A DNA stretch of 64,000 nucleotides. Source: Acridotheres tristis (taxonomy: Eukaryota > Chordata > Aves > Passeriformes > Sturnidae). The notes below the pieces were generated by a model, which was given only the letters and a program-made list of their open reading frames with translations, did no database searches and was not told the origin of the DNA. Each line of letters opens with the position of its first letter. The first letter of the stretch is position 1. The translations under genes were made by a program, and so were the position numbers. Where the stretch lies: the NCBI GenBank assembly GCA_037013685.1, contig CM072906.1:9360001-9424000 (forward strand), read 5' to 3'. Below are positions 56,278-64,000 of the stretch, in pieces.

Positions 56278-56590
56278 TGTAAGGCTGGGGATTGTGAAAA
56301 CACACAGCAACACAGGCTCCATCCAGAAAGCAGAAGAAAAGATTGATTGTAGGAGCAGACACATTTTTATATAGAATAAGCTCATTGGTCCAAGCAAGGC
56401 AATACCTCTTGTAAACAAGATTTTACTAAACCATCACATTCCTCACGCACTCCTGTCCACAACACCAGGTGCTAAACTTTGTGATTAATTCTTTCCCTTC
56501 TGTTTTCCTTTGAGCAGCTTGGGAAAATCTCAACCTGCTGTTTTCCCCGGCTCTCACCAGCACCCACGGGGTGTCACCTGTCCTGTTACA
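56278..56590 (-). mobile_element. Solo LTR, minus strand, same family as 38190-38497
   Basis: The minus strand begins TGTAACAGG and ends AGCCTTACA, giving 5-base inverted ends (TGTAA...TTACA) typical of retroviral LTRs, 313 bases in all. The central part is very similar to the copy at 38190. The polyadenylation signal AATAAA present there has been lost here (plus strand GATTGATTG), while this copy keeps the outer TGTAA end that the other lacks. Flanks TTGC and CTGC are a possible decayed 4-base target duplication. No internal retroviral genes nearby. Confidence 0.78.
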
Positions 56591-56955
56591 CTGCTCTGCA
56601 GCCTCCTGCCTTGTCCAGTGTGTGAGGACACCTGAACATGCAGGGTCTGCCCTTTGGGGAGCGAGCTGGGAGCTGCCCTAGCGGCAGAGTCTGTCTGGAT
56701 GCTGGAAATCCCGTTCCACACCTGGGCATGCAGCGAGGTCAGCATGGACCCGGGAGCGAATTGGGGCTGAGAAATGTCACTGCTGGGGTGGCAGAGCCAT
56801 CGTGGGCTGGGACAGGGACAGCCCAGCCAGGGGCTGTGAACTCCTCGTTCAGCACATCCCGAGCTGTGGCTGATTCTGGGCAGGAAAAAGCGGCCGGGGA
56901 AGGAAAAGCGCTGCTGGTTGTTGTGACACAAGTCACAAACTGCCTGGGAAGGCCT
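56591..56955. other. Unassigned GC-rich sequence
   Basis: Open frames on both strands (111 and 136 codons) overlap in GC-rich DNA with no domain and no splice signals. No gene called. Confidence 0.35.
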
Positions 56956-57420
56956 TGTCTGCACATTGTGTGACTGCTGCTCAGCTTATTGCTACCTCAT
57001 TAGCAAGGAGTCACCTAATTAGCGAGGCGAGCTGTTAATTATGTGTGTACTGCGTTAGCTTCAGAAATGCTTTTAGATGTTAAATATTTTAGTGATAAAG
57101 AGTTGCTGCTAGATTATTTTCTCCCTGTATAGATTTCTTTCCTCTGTCAGAAGGGAACAAATCATACACTGCTGTAACCACCACGGACTGGGGGAAACCA
57201 ACTGGATTTCTTTCTTCTGGTGGAGTTGGCGCTAATGAACAGAAATAATTAAAAAAAAAAATAAGATAGAATGGCAAAGACTTGGTGAGGTTAATAAGAT
57301 AGTGGAACCCCCGTGCGTCCAATCAGTGTTGATAAGAGAACAAAAGCTACATGTTTGCTAAAATAACTTTAAAAACAAATAACATTGACTTTCCACACCT
57401 AGTGGAGACCAAATTTTCAC
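56956..57420. other. Candidate conserved non-coding element
   Basis: GCTTATTGCTACCTCATTAGC, GTCACCTAATTAGCG, GAGCTGTTAATTATGTG, GATGTTAAATATTTTAGTG, TGCTAGATTATTTTC and CAAATAACATTGAC. TTAGC(A/G) is repeated at close spacing near 56999-57025. Repeat-free and stop-rich. Confidence 0.4.
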
Positions 57421-58600
57421 TTGCCTGCATGCCTGCTCTCCCGGCATGCTCGGACCTGTCACCGTTCCGGCTCTCCCCAGGACAGTGTGACTTTGATTTT
57501 TGACTGCTGGGCAATCTTTTTCATCAGATGGAGCTGGATTGCAAGGTGGAAATTAGGTGTCCCTGCATCTTCCCACTCCTCCAGCTCACATGAAAATTTT
57601 GTGTTGAGGACATGGATCCACTTCCTACCGGCCCCGCCGCGTGAGGCTTTGATTAGCAATTATTTCTGAGATATTAAAAAAACACAATAGATGTTGCAGG
57701 GACTCTGGATTTTCAATTAGGATTAAGGGAAAGGAAAGGCTGTGGTCACAACTCGATAGTTGTTTGTCCCTGTCAGAATGTGACTTTTTGGCACTGCCTT
57801 ATGAACGTGTGTGCCCATGTGCCAACACTTTGGTGTGTTCACTGTGTCTCTTTGCATTGATTAGTTGAATTCTGACTTTTACTCTTTTTTTGGGGGGGAG
57901 ATGGAATAAACTAAGGCAGACAGCACAGAGTGCTTTGTTCTTGATCTCTTGGCACTGTGTCTTTACCCTCACCCTGCTCCTCCTCTCTGCATGTGAACTG
58001 GCATAGTAAAACTTTTGATTTAGCTTTAGAGAAGAATGAAACCCCTTCAGCCATTACTGAAAAACTCAGATGGGACCTCTGACCTGCAGGAATATTCTAT
58101 CTTTTGGCTGATGCATTGCAAGTGTGCCACAATGGCAGTATCCAGGTGACAGGACTTTAAACAGTGCATTTCCCAAAAGGTGCTGGAATTGGGTTCTTGA
58201 AAAACCTCTTAGGAACCCATTCTGGAGCTGAGCTAATCCAGAATACTGAAACACTGCAGAGCTGAAGATGTGCATTGCCTTTAGCTGACAAATCACTGAG
58301 AATTAGGAACAGAAACCAACACCTGGAACGAGACAGAAGTGCAGAGGAATCTCCGAGGAGGAGCACAGGGAACCCCCTTGGTGCAGCACCTGGCACTGGG
58401 AGGGCTCCCAGAGCTCCCCCGAATCAGGCAAATGTGTGACCTGCTCTTCACACCCGCATAAAGCACACTGGGGTGGTTTCTTTAAAGCGAGTGTCCACTC
58501 TAATATTTCAAAAAGACTTTTGGGTGAGGGAAAAATAAACCTCCCCGTGAGCAGTTTGTCTTGGGGTGAAGCTAGAGGCGAAGAAAAAATATTTGGGGCT
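57421..58600. other. Unassigned sequence
   Basis: Unique, mixed composition. Overlapping open frames of 60-100 codons without domains, T7-type and G-rich short runs. No gene recognised. Confidence 0.33.
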
Positions 58601-59490
58601 TCTACCACTGATTGCAGTATGGGTTTAAATTCTTATTTGATAGTCAATAAAGACAAATTACCCTCAGAAATAGGCTGTGGAGAGGAGCGAGCTGGCAGTT
58701 TGCAGGAGGGGGTGTGCGGGATCTTAACGTGCAGTCGCTTGTAAAAGGCTGGGGGGGGGCGGAAAAAAAAATAATAATAAAAAAATTTTCAACTGCACAT
58801 TATCCGAGTGAGCTTCCATATTTTACCATGACACCGACTCCGAGACTCATTTCCCTGGGTTAAGTAGTGTGGGGTGAAGTATCTGCCTCCCTGCCTCTCC
58901 CGATCCATCTGCTGCAGGATCCCGGGCATTTAACCTGGAGCTGCTGCTGATGGATGACCGAATCAGAGAAAAGAGGCCGCGCTGTTTAACCCTCTCCCTT
59001 TGTAGCTGCACTTAATGAATGTCACACAGGCCCACTATAGAAATGATGGAACATCCATTCTGGCAGCAGGAACAGAGCCCACCGTGCAATGATATGGTGA
59101 AATATGCTGAAAATATTCACAGGAGCCCGAGAATATAAACCCATGATTATTTTTTTTTTTCTCCCCCTCAAATCTCAATATTTTAGCCAGTTCCTTCCCC
59201 TCCACGTAGTAAAAGTGCAGTTTTAAACAGCCTCTACTTTTTTTTTTGAGGGGAAGTGAACTCTATTTTCTTTTTAATGTGGTTGTACCAAAATTGCTAA
59301 CTTATGCTAACCAAAATGTAATTATGTTGTCCGTGCAGGTCTTTTTGTCTTTCTGAAAAATGTCTTATAAATGAGATTGCAAGTCTTAATGACTACATCC
59401 AATAATTCCTGGCTTAAATTCACAGCTGATAAAAGTAGGGCTACGCCTTTTCTAGCAGAATTCTTCATGTAGCAGGTGTGCTCTCTGCTG
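58601..59490. other. Candidate conserved non-coding element cluster
   Basis: 58620-58680 (TTCTTATTTGATAGTCAATAAAG), then a G9C/A9 and AAT-rich tract at 58752-58787, then 58790-59110 with TTATCCGAGTGAGC, GGTTAAGTAGTG, CTTAATGAATGTCAC and GATATGGTGAAATATGC, then 59260-59440 with AAATTGCTAACTTATGC, CTAACCAAAATGTAATTATG and AAATGAGATTGCAAGTC. Several separate elements are likely, interrupted by T-runs at 59150 and 59238. Confidence 0.4.
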
Positions 59491-61307
59491 TCCCCATTAT
59501 TGTCCCCTCACCCATGGGGACAATTTTAAGAAAATTCACTCCTTGCTGAGGAGTTTTTGCTCAACACCTTGGAGGCAGCACAGGTGAACGAGCTGTGAGT
59601 GAACAGGAGGAGGTCTGAGCTGCAAAGCTCCTCTTGCCATGAGTTTCATCCTCATTCCTTCCATGCATCTTTTCCCCCTTTTCTCAATACCATCTACCTT
59701 TTGCTTCTTCTCACCTCCAAACCTTGCACCAGATCTTTTCCTTCTGGGCTTCATTCAGAGAGGGGGGAAAAGAGTGAAACTTGCTCATTGTATGACTGTT
59801 CAAAACCTCCTTCAGTTTCCCTAAATCACCATCACTCACCAGCCTAATTTAAAAATAAATAAATCGTTTTTGTTGCTTCAGAAAGGGAATATAAATTTGA
59901 AAAGCTGGTGGCTAATTACTTCTGCTAGACTCAGCTCCATGCTGGCAGCAAATGCCTGTCAAGTGTTCTGTCAGAGACTTGTAATTGTCTGCATGTTCCT
60001 GTTAGAGGATGCTGTGTTCCAGGGAGGATTTTTCGTGGAATTGCTCCCCAAATAAGAACACCAGCACCCTTGGGTGCCTCGCAGTGCTTTGCTGGTTGAT
60101 GTGCTCTCAGTTTGCAAGGCCTGTGCTCCCACTGGAGCAGGGAGGAGAAGCTTGGATGTCAAGCTTTGCTTTTCCAGGATAATCAGCAAACAGTGTGTGT
60201 GTGTGTGGGAGAACACGAGGTGTGTAAATAAATGGAGGCAATGCTATCTCTGGGACCTTCATTTCACCCAGGCTATTGAATCATCTCCTCATAACTGCTT
60301 GTTATTAACCAAGTGGCATAATTCCAACTTAAACTTCCCCTTTGTTTACTAGAGACTTGCTGAGCAGCTTGTGCTGAATACTTAATTTTCAACCTTCTGA
60401 CTGCATGCATTCATAGCAGGACCAAGCAGTGATTATCTCAGACATCTAGAGCTGGGTGTGAACTTCAGCTGTATTATTAGAAGAAAGTTTCAGGCCTGTT
60501 TTAACAGAGGAAAAAGCCTTGTGCACACGATTGTCAGAGGGAAGGGAGGTGATGCTTTGCACGAGCTGTCCCCATAGAATGTTGTGTGCACTCCTTCCTC
60601 CAACCTGCCCCAAAACTGAGCAGTTTTTATGTGATGCCAGAGGGTAAAAGTGTGAGTGAGGGCATTGTCTGCTCAGGGCAGCTGTGTGCTGGCCACAAGC
60701 CTGATTTCTGCTCAGTATTCTCTGAATATTTCTCTCCCTTTGCTCCCCTCTCTTGCCTAATGTACACAATAAAGCAGGCTGATTCTGCACAGAAAAATCC
60801 CCAATAATTTGCTGTATTGACTGGCATGGTGGAGGGGGCTGTGCTGGAGCTCCTGGTGCTCGTGTTGGGTCATGGTGATTCCAAACACATCTTCCTTGCA
60901 ACTCCTAGAGCTCAGAAGATGTGAAAGCAAGCTGTTAATCACACATGCTGCTGTACATCTTAATATTCAAAATTAGGATGGAGAGGTGGCTGTGCCTTGG
61001 AGGCTGAAGGACTGTGCTTGGAAAAGCACCAACAGCTTCGTGAAGCAGAGTGAGGGCAGGGCAGCCCCTCATGTTGAAAATTCTTTATGGAAATGAGCAA
61101 AGGGTGGGAAAGGCACCTCAATAAATTAATTTAGATGTTTAAGAGATGCTGTTAATCCTTCCTGTAAACAGGACTTGAACAACAAGCTCTACCTGCGCTT
61201 TCTGTTTCCAAATGCTCCTCCCTGTGCCTGCTGGAGAACCTCCAAGCTGATTAACATATGAAATGAAGCAGAGCCTGCTGCTGGCCCTGAGCATGGGACA
61301 CGGCCCC
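59491..61307. other. Unassigned sequence
   Basis: Short (GT)n at about 60195-60208. 60360-60460 has TACTTAATTTTCAACC and CATGCATTCATAGC, possibly regulatory. Open frames of 60-150 codons overlap in opposite strands without domains. No gene called. Confidence 0.33.
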
Positions 61308-61645
61308 CAGCGGTGCCAGGGGAAAATTAGGTTGGATATCGGGAAAAAGTTTTTCCCAGAAAGAGTGATAAAGTACTGGAATTGTCTGCCCGGGGACGTG
61401 GTGGAGTCACCATCCCTGGATGTGTTTAAAATAGACTGGATGTGGCACTGGGTCAGTTGAGGTGTCAGGGCATGGGTTGGACTCGATGATCTTGAAGGTC
61501 TCTTCCAACCTGTGGATTCTGTGGATTCTGTGGATTCTGTGGATTCTGTGGATTCTGTGGATTCTGTGGATTCTGTGGATTCTGTGGATTCTGTGGATTC
61601 TGTGGATTCTGTGGATTCTGTGGATTCTGTGGATTCTGTGGATTC
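61308..61645 (+). mobile_element. CR1 LINE 3' end with expanded tail, plus strand
   Basis: TTAGGTTGGATATCGGG, GTCTGCCCGGGGACGTGG, TGGAGTCACCATCCCTGG, GGGTTGGACTCGATGATC and TCTCTTCCAACC form the standard order of an avian CR1 3' end. One frame reads FFPERVIKYWNCLPGDVV then ESPSLDVFK, the well-known C-terminal endpiece of CR1 ORF2, so the coding tail is barely decayed. The 3' microsatellite tail has become a long 9-mer array. It is 5'-truncated and non-autonomous, but looks the youngest CR1 in the window. Confidence 0.92.
61511..61645 (+). repeat. (TGTGGATTC)15, perfect 9-bp array at a CR1 tail
   Basis: Exactly 135 bases of TGTGGATTC with no interruption, starting directly after the CR1 TCTTCCAACC and ending in TTGCTTCC. 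CR1 tails normally carry only a few 8-base ATTCTATG-type units. This 9-base version has expanded to fifteen perfect copies, which implies very recent slippage. Frames through it encode Trp-Ile-Leu or Pro-Gln-Asn repeats by default. Confidence 0.97.
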
Positions 61646-61849
61646 TTGCTTCCTCCTGGTGCAGGAGCAAGCTCCCCATTGCTAGTGCAGCCATCCCTCA
61701 CCCTCCCCACCCCGAGCATCCCCATTTTCTGTGTTGTGCCATGTGATGGAGAACAGCCACAACCTGCAGATTTTGGGTTCTCTTCTGTGAGGTTGGAACC
61801 TCCGGGTGCTCTCAGGCACCCAACTTGTTGGGTTGTTTTCTTTCATGAA
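61646..61849. other. Unassigned sequence
   Basis: Unique sequence. GAGGTTGGAACCTCC at about 61789-61803 is a short palindrome (not a tRNA gene, see rejected items). Confidence 0.4.
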
Positions 61850-62460
61850 CTGAGCAGCTAATAGTTGTGACAAAGTTGTTAATTGCAGAGGCACATCAGT
61901 TGCAAAAGCAAAGGAATGGCAAAATGCACTAGTTCTCCCTAATGCGTGTTCTTATATAGAGATTTTTTAACAAGCTTAGACAAGAATTAGGACCACTACT
62001 TCTTAACCTGTTAGAATTTTGGTTTCTTAGCACACCATGCTACATATAAACTATGTACATGGTCTGTCTTGTTCTAGCTAAAAAATATAAGCAATATTCT
62101 TGCTATAGTTTTGTTATGTCTGAAACGATGTTCTTGAAGCCTCCACGGAACCCCTGGTATCTAGGACTACGTTTTTCAACCTTTACTAGAAATGTTCTAC
62201 TGCTCTGGCATCTGAGAGCTTTATTCACTAAAAGCACTTTAAATTTATTCCACTTATTTACTTACTTGCTCACTCATACTAAAACTTAAACTTTCACTTC
62301 TGACTTAAGTGCAAAAAGCTTAACATACTTCAATCCATCCAAAGGCTTTCATTCAATCTCTGCACTCTGATCTCTAAAAAATTCAGAGATACTCCTGACT
62401 CGCCAACTCCAAGGCTCTTCAGAAAAAGGTTTTTCTTTGTAAATCTCTACGTTTTCGGGA
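61850..62460 (-). mobile_element. Possible old LTR-like element (minus strand), unclassified
   Basis: This AT-rich block has a texture unlike the surrounding DNA. On the minus strand it contains a good TATA box (CTCTATATAAGAACACG, plus about 61949-61965), and upstream of it AATAAAT and GTGAATAAAGC. A promoter of this kind with A-rich flanks suggests an old ERV LTR, but I see no clean TG...CA ends or duplicated target site. It could instead be regulatory DNA. Confidence 0.22.
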
Positions 62461-62790
62461 GTGTCACGCTGCAGGGTTTCAGTGTCACCCTGCCGTGGCT
62501 CGGTGGCACACGGGGCCAGTCGCCCTCCCCTCGCTGGCCAGCCCTGGCAGGACGGGAGCCCCAGGATAAATCCGCGCCTTGCGCACGGAGCTGAAAATCG
62601 AGCGGTGCCCGCTGCAGCTGAATAGATTGTCACACAGCCTTGGGGACAAGGGCAGCGCTGCCGGGAGCTGAGCCCGGCTTGGCTAGGCTGGGCTGAGCTG
62701 AGCCCGGCTTAACCCGGCACAAACAGCCCGGGCTCTGCTGCCGGCATTGGGGCACACAGAGGGGACCCCGGGGGAGGGAAAGGAGCGCAT
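62461..62790. other. CpG-richer GC segment
   Basis: GCCGTGGCTCGG, CAGTCGCCC, AAATCCGCGCCTTGCGCACGG, AATCGAGCGG and CTGCCGGGAGCTGAGCCCGG give visibly raised CpG. GCTGAGCCCGGCTT is repeated at about 62668 and 62697. It could be a weak CpG island or a promoter-like element, but no open frame or RNA is supported. Confidence 0.35.
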
Positions 62791-63230
62791 ATAAATCATT
62801 ATTGGCGAACATCTCAGCTCTTGAGCCGGGCTGTCGCTTGCTGCTGCTCGTGGTGCAGCCCAGACATAAATCATAATTCCCCTACAATAGATCCTTTTGC
62901 AGCCGCCATCAGGAAAAGTGTGTTGGTTTTATCGATTTTTTGACACCAGGGCCCTGGCAACGGCCGCTCTGAATCATTATGAAATGAAACTGATTAGGAA
63001 TTCATGGAATACTAAATAAACTTTACGAGCCCGTTGTAAGTTTTTTGATGCATGGGGAGCGGAAAATGAAAACTAATGATATAAAAATTACACAGCGTGC
63101 TGAGTATTATTATACTGCTATTGATTTGTTTCAAACTGTACATCAAAATCGAAGTGTGCTGGGCGTGCTTGGCTGCAAGGCTGATGCTCAAAAGCTTTTG
63201 AGGTTGTTTTTTGTTTGTTTTTTTTACTGC
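62791..63230. other. Strong candidate conserved non-coding element
   Basis: GCGCATATAAATCATTATTGGCG, CAGACATAAATCATAATTCCCC, TTTTATCGATTTTTTGACACC, CTGAATCATTATGAAATG, TTACGAGCCCGTTGTAAG, GATGCATGGGGAGCGG, CTAATGATATAAAAATTACAC and CTATTGATTTGTTTC. AAATCATTATT and AAATCATAATT are paired about 65 bases apart. Repeat-free with CpGs preserved in AT-rich context, typical of deeply conserved enhancers. Confidence 0.45.
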
Positions 63231-64000
63231 TGGCTCCAGCATTTTTTGCCATTTGGAGAAGGTTGTGCCACTGCAGGATTGCTCAGGTGCTCCTTGCACC
63301 TGCCGTGACCACCCTCTGCATGGTGATCACGGATTTTATTCTCCCCTTTGCACCGGGGGATTCTCCCGAGACAAAAATATATCGACGAGGATTTTAGCCT
63401 AAGTGGATAACTCCCCACACACACGCTCCTGCTCCAGGGAATTTTACTTCTGTTCCTTAATAGCCAACGTTGTGAGGGGAGCCCAAAGACATTTGACAAA
63501 CATTTATGCAAAACTGCACAAAGGGATCATTTGTTCTGCCACTAACTGCAGCCACCTCGGGACTGGAGGGAACAGCTGGTTATAATGCTGCCCATCGCTT
63601 TGGGTCAAGAACAGATAACTTGCCATTTTTTAAACTTTTCTTTCTACAAATAGACAATTTGTAACGTGATCGTAATAGCCCCGTCCAGACTTAAAATCAA
63701 TGGGAATAATGAGTGGGATCGGGGTGATCTATTTGCTTCCTATTTACTATTTTTGACAGCAGAATTTAGCAAAATTAAGTAAGGGGAAAAAAAAAAAAGG
63801 TAAAAAGGCTGAGATTGTTTCGGTGTCACCGTGAGATAAAGTGCTGAATAAGAGCAGGGGGTGTGGTTGGACGCAGTGCTGGTGGTGTCGTGGCTTGTTT
63901 TTGTTGGAATAAAAAGGATCCTCAGCTGCAGATTGCCCTGCCAGCCCAGGCAGGTCTCTGTCCTGGCTGCAGCCATGTGGTTCTGCACTGCAAAGAGCCC
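63231..64000. other. Unassigned sequence with a candidate conserved segment
   Basis: 63590-63780 holds CCATCGCTTTGGGTC, TTTGTAACGTGATCGTAATAGCC, AAAATCAATGGGAATAATGAG and GGGGTGATCTATTTGC, a repeat-free block that looks preserved. An A12 run lies near 63787-63798. The window ends in unique GC-richer sequence with no recognised gene. Confidence 0.35.

Noticed and set aside
38190..56590. A full-length provirus bounded by the two related LTRs
   Set aside because: They are 18 kb apart, separated by minisatellites, a CR1 fragment and enhancer-like DNA, with no gag, pol or env-like sequence. They are better explained as two solo LTRs.
56638..56973. 111-codon plus-strand frame to the right of the second LTR
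   Set aside because: GC-rich chance frame with an overlapping 136-codon minus frame and no domain.
61789..61803. tRNA B-box-like GGTTGGAACC
   Set aside because: It is a short palindrome. There is no A box, acceptor stem or cloverleaf around it.
1..64000. A previously undescribed gene system or operon
   Set aside because: No set of genes is present. The window is non-coding vertebrate-type DNA, and the notable items are repeats, retroposon remnants and candidate regulatory blocks.

Overview
This window looks like non-coding avian nuclear DNA, most likely from a songbird, although the species cannot be fixed from sequence alone. The evidence is four 3'-terminal fragments of CR1 LINEs (the dominant bird/reptile retroposon), one still carrying its simple-repeat 3' tail, and three solo retroviral LTRs. 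Nothing resembles Alu, B1 or L1. Some GC-rich stretches are full of expanded minisatellites. They alternate with AT-rich, repeat-poor blocks rich in homeodomain-type TAATTA/ATTA and ATGCAAAT words, the usual look of conserved non-coding enhancers in a gene desert or giant intron around a developmental regulator. The neighbouring gene could not be identified.

No complete protein-coding gene, rRNA, tRNA or CRISPR array was found. The long open frames all lie in minisatellites or microsatellites whose unit lacks stop codons, and they are open in several frames at once, so they are not annotated as genes. One 104-base segment (30958-31061) has a usable splice acceptor, a strong GTGAGC donor and an acidic, coding-like frame. 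It is the only exon candidate I would raise, at low confidence.

Layout. 1-1345: two minisatellites (34-bp, and a compound GGGGGACAGTG array). 1346-8570: unique sequence with AT-rich candidate regulatory blocks (1500-1700, 5281-6290, 7360-8560). 8571-8945: minus-strand CR1 end rebuilt as a 92-bp tandem array. 9203-10467: 23-bp and 13-bp repeats, then a G-quadruplex-type array. 10630-17440: candidate conserved blocks broken by a 430-bp polypyrimidine tract and an exact 91-bp four-copy repeat. 17649-18447: ~29-bp array. 18448-25930: mostly unique, with strong candidate conserved blocks at 22260-23060 and 24401-24770. 25935-28376: GGGATGGGACAGG minisatellite, (TTTTA)n and a solo LTR. 28377-36349: 30-bp and 20-bp repeats, the exon candidate, a CR1 fragment, paired G-rich and C-rich arrays, and (TTCTTA)n. 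38190-39180: solo LTR next to a 50-bp array. 39541-45540: candidate regulatory blocks and a ~60-bp minisatellite. 46672-47163: AT microsatellites containing a spacerless palindrome of about 156 bases. 47561-64000: candidate conserved blocks, two CR1 fragments (one with fifteen perfect 9-mers), a second solo LTR of the 38190 family, an unclassified AT-rich block with an LTR-like look, and a CpG-richer segment near the right edge.

No gene system can be described here. What stands out is the tandem-array density, the conversion of CR1 tails into tandem repeats, the palindrome at 46.8 kb and the run of candidate enhancers. Conservation was judged by eye from composition only and needs a cross-species alignment.
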